8,861 nucleotides of DNA from the NCBI GenBank assembly GCA_018055515.1, contig JAGPHL010000115.1:1-8861 (forward strand), given 5' to 3'. This document shows, piece after piece, positions 6,225-8,861 of this stretch. Position numbers and translations under genes: made by a program. The stretch comes from Anaerolineae bacterium (GTDB taxonomy: Bacteria; Chloroflexota; Anaerolineae; B4-G1; SLSP01). How positions within the stretch are numbered: the stretch's first letter is position 1; every line of letters starts with the position of its first letter. The notes under the pieces were generated by a model that had not been told where the DNA came from, searched no databases, and worked only from the letters and a program-made list of their open reading frames with translations.

Positions 6225-7146
6225 AGTGACACTCCATTCCGAAAAATTCAATCTCCGGCTCCAGACGCACGCCGAACTGCCGTTCCACTTCCGCCTGCGC
6301 CAGACAGATCAACGCGAGATAGTCAGCCGCCGTCCCATCGCCCTCGTTGACGAAGAAATTGGCGTGCTGCGGCGAGATGACCACCCCCCCCACGCGCCGC
6401 CCTTTCAACCCGGCGGCCTCGATCAGCCGACCGGCGTAATCCCCCGGCGGATTTTTGAACGTCGAGCCCAGGGTGCGCCCCGGCGGCTGCGCCCGCTGAC
6501 GCCGCGCCGTGTACTCCTCCGCCTTCGCCTGCAGCTGCGCCGCCTCGGCGGGTCGCAATTGGAACACCGCGGAAAGCACCACCCAGCCCTCCTGGGAGCC
6601 CTTGAGCCGGCTGCGCCGATACGTGAACTCCAACCACGCCGGCTCGACCTGGACGATCTCCCCTGCCGGGCTGAGCAGCTCCGCCGAAAGCAGGACCGTG
6701 GCAGTCTCGCCGCCAAAAGCGCCGGCGTTGTTCACCACCATGCCCCCCACGGTGCCGGGCAATCCCACAGCCCACGTCAGCCCTCCCAGGCCGCGTTGCA
6801 GCGCTGCCCGCGCCATCGGTGCCACCAACGCGCCGGCTTCGGCATGGAGGCGGGAGTGCCCTTCGAAGCGGTACCCCCGCGCGTGATTGAGCACGACCAC
6901 GCCGGGCAAGCCCGCGTCACAGATCAGGCAATTCGTCAGCCCGCCAAAGACCCACACCGGCAGCTCCAGCGCGCGTGCGCCCAGGATCGCCTGCACCAGG
7001 GTTTCCCGATCCGGGGCCGTCACCAGCAGCTCTGCCGGACCGCCAATGCCTGCCATCGAGTACCGCGCCAGGCGCCCCTGGCGTTCGGCGACGGCTCCCA
7101 GCTGGCGGGCCAGCGTCTCCAGACGGACTTCCTCAGCAGCTTTCAC
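6214..7146 (-). CDS. murB: UDP-N-acetylenolpyruvoylglucosamine reductase (MurB)
   Basis: FAD enzyme that reduces UDP-GlcNAc-enolpyruvate with NADPH to UDP-MurNAc, the second committed step of peptidoglycan precursor synthesis; cytoplasmic. The 310 residues show the FAD-binding start (YSMAGIGGPAELLV, about 29-42), the NNAGAFGGET segment, YRRSRLKG, the catalytic Ser loop GSTFKNPPGDYAGRLIEAAG, and the C-terminal LEPEIEFFG with the conserved Glu. Length and motif spacing fit a type II enzyme (like that of Staphylococcus) without the extra Tyr loop of E. coli MurB. Translation begins at a GTG with GGAGGT 10 bases upstream, a slightly long spacer. The GTG overlaps the stop of the preceding small ORF (GTGA), so coupled translation is likely. 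The 3' end overlaps or abuts ddl. Confidence 0.96.
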   Translation of the reverse strand: MKAAEEVRLETLARQLGAVAERQGRLARYSMAGIGGPAELLVTAPDRETLVQAILGARALELPVWVFGGLTNCLICDAGLPGVVVLNHARGYRFEGHSRLHAEAGALVAPMARAALQRGLGGLTWAVGLPGTVGGMVVNNAGAFGGETATVLLSAELLSPAGEIVQVEPAWLEFTYRRSRLKGSQEGWVVLSAVFQLRPAEAAQLQAKAEEYTARRQRAQPPGRTLGSTFKNPPGDYAGRLIEAAGLKGRRVGGVVISPQHANFFVNEGDGTAADYLALICLAQAEVERQFGVRLEPEIEFFGMECHCGG

Positions 7147-7298
7147 CGTGACGTAGACCTCCGCGACGTCGCGCTCGGAGCGCGTTCGACCAGCTGCAGC
7201 TTCAGGCTCAGCGCCTGCGATTGATAGGCGCGATAGCGGGATTTCTTGCGTTCCTGCACCCGCGCCAATTTTGCCAAAGCCTCCATCAATCGGGACAT
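7143..7298 (-). CDS. Small basic ORF (51 residues) between murC and murB
   Basis: I do not recognise this protein. The frame starts at an ATG preceded by AAAGGAG (7307-7313) with an 8-base spacer, the best ribosome binding site around here. It begins inside the end of murC (13-base overlap) and stops with TGA overlapping the murB GTG (GTGA). About three quarters of codons end in G or C, like the neighbours. The product begins MSRLMEALAKLARVQERKK, reads as a long helix to about residue 38, and ends in a Ser/Arg-rich tail. It carries about 13 Lys/Arg against 3 Glu, so it is strongly basic, with no membrane segment or signal peptide. It could bind RNA, DNA, a membrane surface or a Mur/Fts protein. 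Alternatively its translation alone may serve to couple murC to murB. A second ATG (codon 5) overlaps the murC stop as TGATG. Confidence 0.6.
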   Translation of the reverse strand: MSRLMEALAKLARVQERKKSRYRAYQSQALSLKLQLVERAPSATSRRSTSR

Positions 7299-8692
7299 GC
7301 CACGGTCTCCTTTCGCAATCGTGCTAACAACCGCTCACCGATCACATACTCATCGCCGGCGCCCATCAAGAGCACCACATCGCCCGGCGCGACGAGCGCC
7401 TCTAGCCGCTGCACGGCCTCGTCCAGGGACGCCACCGCCTGCGCCGCCGGATGCGCCAGTTGCGCCGCCAGATCATCCTGCGTGAAGCTGCCGTCGTCCA
7501 CCTCACGGGCGGCGTACACCGGCAACACCAGCACCCGATCCGCCTGCGCGAACGCCGTCATGAAATCGTCCCAGAGCGCCTTGATGCGGCTGAAAGTATG
7601 CGGCTGCCACACCGCCAGCAGCCGTTGGCCGGGATAACGTTCGCGCGCCGCCGCCAGCACCACGCGGATCTGGGTCGGATGATGCGCGTAATCATCAATC
7701 ACCGTCACCCCGCCCGCCGCCCCCAACATTTCAAAACGCCGCGCGGTCCCGGAGAAAGTCGCCAATGCCGCCGCAGCCGTCTCGAAGGGCACCCCCAGCT
7801 GCGCCGCCACGGCGAGCGCCGCCAGCGCGTTGAGGGCATTGTGCGCCCCCGGAATCTGCAAATGCACGTCTCCCCGCGGCCTCTCGTGCTCGAGCGCCGT
7901 GAAATCCACGCCTCCCGCGGCGTTAGGGCTCACGTTGACCGCACGCCAGGCGACGTCTGCCCCTTCCGCCAGCCCGTAAAGGGTCACCCGGCCCTGGCTG
8001 GCGTGATAGGCTGCCGCTATCGCGTGCGCCACGGGATCATCATGGCAGGCAATCAACCTGCCGCCGGGCCGAATGCGCTGGGTAAACTCCCCAAACGCCA
8101 GGCGCAGGAAGCGCGGGCTGGTAAAACTGTCGGGATGGTCAAACTCCACATTGGTCACCACGGCAATAGTCGGCTCCAGCGCCAGGAACGTGCTCCGGTA
8201 CTCATCCGCCTCGATGACAAAATGCGGGCCGCTGCCGCTGCGGGCGTTGCTGCCGAGATTCCCCACCACACCCCCGATGATATATGAAGGATCAAGGCCG
8301 GCCGCCAGCAACACCGTCGCAATCATGCCGGTGACCGTCGTCTTGCCGTGTGCGCCGGCCACGGCGATGACGTCGTAGCCTTCCAGCAGCAGCGGCAGGA
8401 AATCGGGACGTTGCAGCACGGGGATGCCGCGCGCGCGCGCCGCCTGCAGTTCCACGTTCTCAGCGGAGATCGCCGAGGACGCCAGCACCACATCCGCCGC
8501 GCCGAGGTTCTCCGCCGCGTGCCCCAGCGTCACGGGGATACCCTCAGCGCGCAGATCAGCGACAAGCCGTCCCGCACTCCGGTCGGAACCCTGGACGGCA
8601 AACCCCCGCGCCTTGAGCACCCGGGCGATGGCCGACATCCCGGCCCCGCCAATGCCCACGATATGAATCGTATGAAATTGCCCCAGTTCCAT
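7286..8692 (-). CDS. murC: UDP-N-acetylmuramate--L-alanine ligase (MurC)
   Basis: ATP-dependent cytoplasmic ligase that adds the first residue, normally L-Ala, to UDP-MurNAc. From the chosen start it has 468 residues in the usual three domains: N-terminal UDP-binding fold with GIGGAGMS at 13-20; central ATPase with P-loop GAHGKTT at 113-119, the EADEYRSTFL acidic motif at 161-170 and NVEFDHPDSF at 181-190; HNALNALAAL and FSGTARRFE at the linker; and a C-terminal domain with DDYAHHPTQI and QPHTFSR. I chose the ATG at 8692 because AGGTG lies six bases upstream and the protein then starts MELGQFHTIHIVGIGG, normal for the family. A GTG at 8707 overlaps the stop of the preceding gene but has no ribosome binding site. 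The EADEY variant, in place of the EADES of proteobacterial MurC, occurs in other phyla. Confidence 0.97.
   Translation of the reverse strand: MELGQFHTIHIVGIGGAGMSAIARVLKARGFAVQGSDRSAGRLVADLRAEGIPVTLGHAAENLGAADVVLASSAISAENVELQAARARGIPVLQRPDFLPLLLEGYDVIAVAGAHGKTTVTGMIATVLLAAGLDPSYIIGGVVGNLGSNARSGSGPHFVIEADEYRSTFLALEPTIAVVTNVEFDHPDSFTSPRFLRLAFGEFTQRIRPGGRLIACHDDPVAHAIAAAYHASQGRVTLYGLAEGADVAWRAVNVSPNAAGGVDFTALEHERPRGDVHLQIPGAHNALNALAALAVAAQLGVPFETAAAALATFSGTARRFEMLGAAGGVTVIDDYAHHPTQIRVVLAAARERYPGQRLLAVWQPHTFSRIKALWDDFMTAFAQADRVLVLPVYAAREVDDGSFTQDDLAAQLAHPAAQAVASLDEAVQRLEALVAPGDVVLLMGAGDEYVIGERLLARLRKETVACPD
7307..7313 (-). promoter_or_regulatory. Shine-Dalgarno site of the small ORF, inside murC
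   Basis: AAAGGAG on the minus strand lies within the last murC codons, eight bases before the ATG at 7298. Its quality is the main support that the 51-residue frame is translated. Confidence 0.65.
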
Positions 8693-8703
8693 GAAGTGCA
8701 CCT

Positions 8704-8861
8704 TCACACAAACACCATCAGCACGAAGGTAAAAGCCAGCGCTACACTGACGAACAGGATCTCATCCGTCATCCAGCTCAACGGCAAATAGCGCACCAAA
8801 TCTTGCGCGAAGGCCGTGGTCGGCGGCGTGATGTGCCACACCCCATAGTTGAGTTTGGGAT
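8704..8861 (-). CDS. C-terminal end of an unidentified membrane protein (partial)
   Basis: An open frame enters from the window edge and ends with TGA at 8706-8704, giving the last 51 residues of a protein. They include a polar or aromatic stretch (YGVWHITPPTTAFAQDLV) and a final hydrophobic helix ending FTFVLMVFV, so the protein finishes in or just at the membrane. The murC ribosome binding site begins just after this stop codon, with 11 bases between the stop and the murC ATG, so the gene belongs to the same operon. Position suggests murG or ftsW upstream, but this end does not look like MurG, which has a soluble C-terminus, and I cannot match it to FtsW. The identity is left open. Confidence 0.6.
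   Translation of the reverse strand, partial: PKLNYGVWHITPPTTAFAQDLVRYLPLSWMTDEILFVSVALAFTFVLMVFV

Noticed and set aside
5139..7224. Long plus-strand frames (403 and 442 codons) opposite ddl and murB
   Set aside because: Arg/His/Gln-rich antisense translations without motifs, lying opposite genes with complete catalytic signatures.

Overview
The window holds the downstream half of a bacterial division and cell wall (dcw) gene cluster. Every convincing gene is on the minus strand. Read in the direction of transcription, from high to low coordinates, the order is: the C-terminal end of an unidentified membrane protein, murC, an unrecognised 51-residue small ORF, murB, ddl, ftsQ, ftsA and ftsZ. 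Two terminator-like hairpins follow, then a separately promoted ABC transporter ATPase gene, then 580 gene-free bases rich in inverted and tandem repeats.

Organism: GC-rich DNA, the order murC-murB-ddl-ftsQ-ftsA-ftsZ, type II-like MurB, short gaps, and frequent GTG or TTG start candidates fit a free-living, peptidoglycan-making bacterium that has FtsA. Presence of ftsA argues against Cyanobacteria and most Actinobacteria. I lean weakly towards Chloroflexota because of the cluster layout together with short degenerate tandem repeats. The sequence alone does not prove the phylum.

Region by region. 8704-8861: 3' end of a membrane protein gene. 5094-8692: murC, the small ORF, murB and ddl are packed with overlaps or tiny gaps. 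They supply UDP-MurNAc (MurB), the first stem-peptide residue (MurC) and D-Ala-D-Ala (Ddl). 1843-5057: ftsQ, ftsA and ftsZ encode the divisome membrane linker, the actin-like membrane anchor and the tubulin-like Z-ring polymer. Each has its own strong Shine-Dalgarno site, and the gaps are 36, 59 and 54 bases. 1529-1842: 314 gene-free bases with two intrinsic terminator candidates and an extended -10 promoter for the ABC gene. 581-1528: ATPase of an ABC-2-type exporter, with no permease gene beside it in the window. 1-580: a 177-base four-way-junction palindromic element (114-290), a wider pair of 15-base inverted repeats around it (51-65 and 336-350), and two short degenerate tandem arrays (406-445 and about 450-519).

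Most of the window is ordinary. The parts worth a second look are the small basic ORF between murC and murB, the cloverleaf-like palindromic element, and a possible disulfide in the FtsQ POTRA domain. I see no convincing new multi-gene system.
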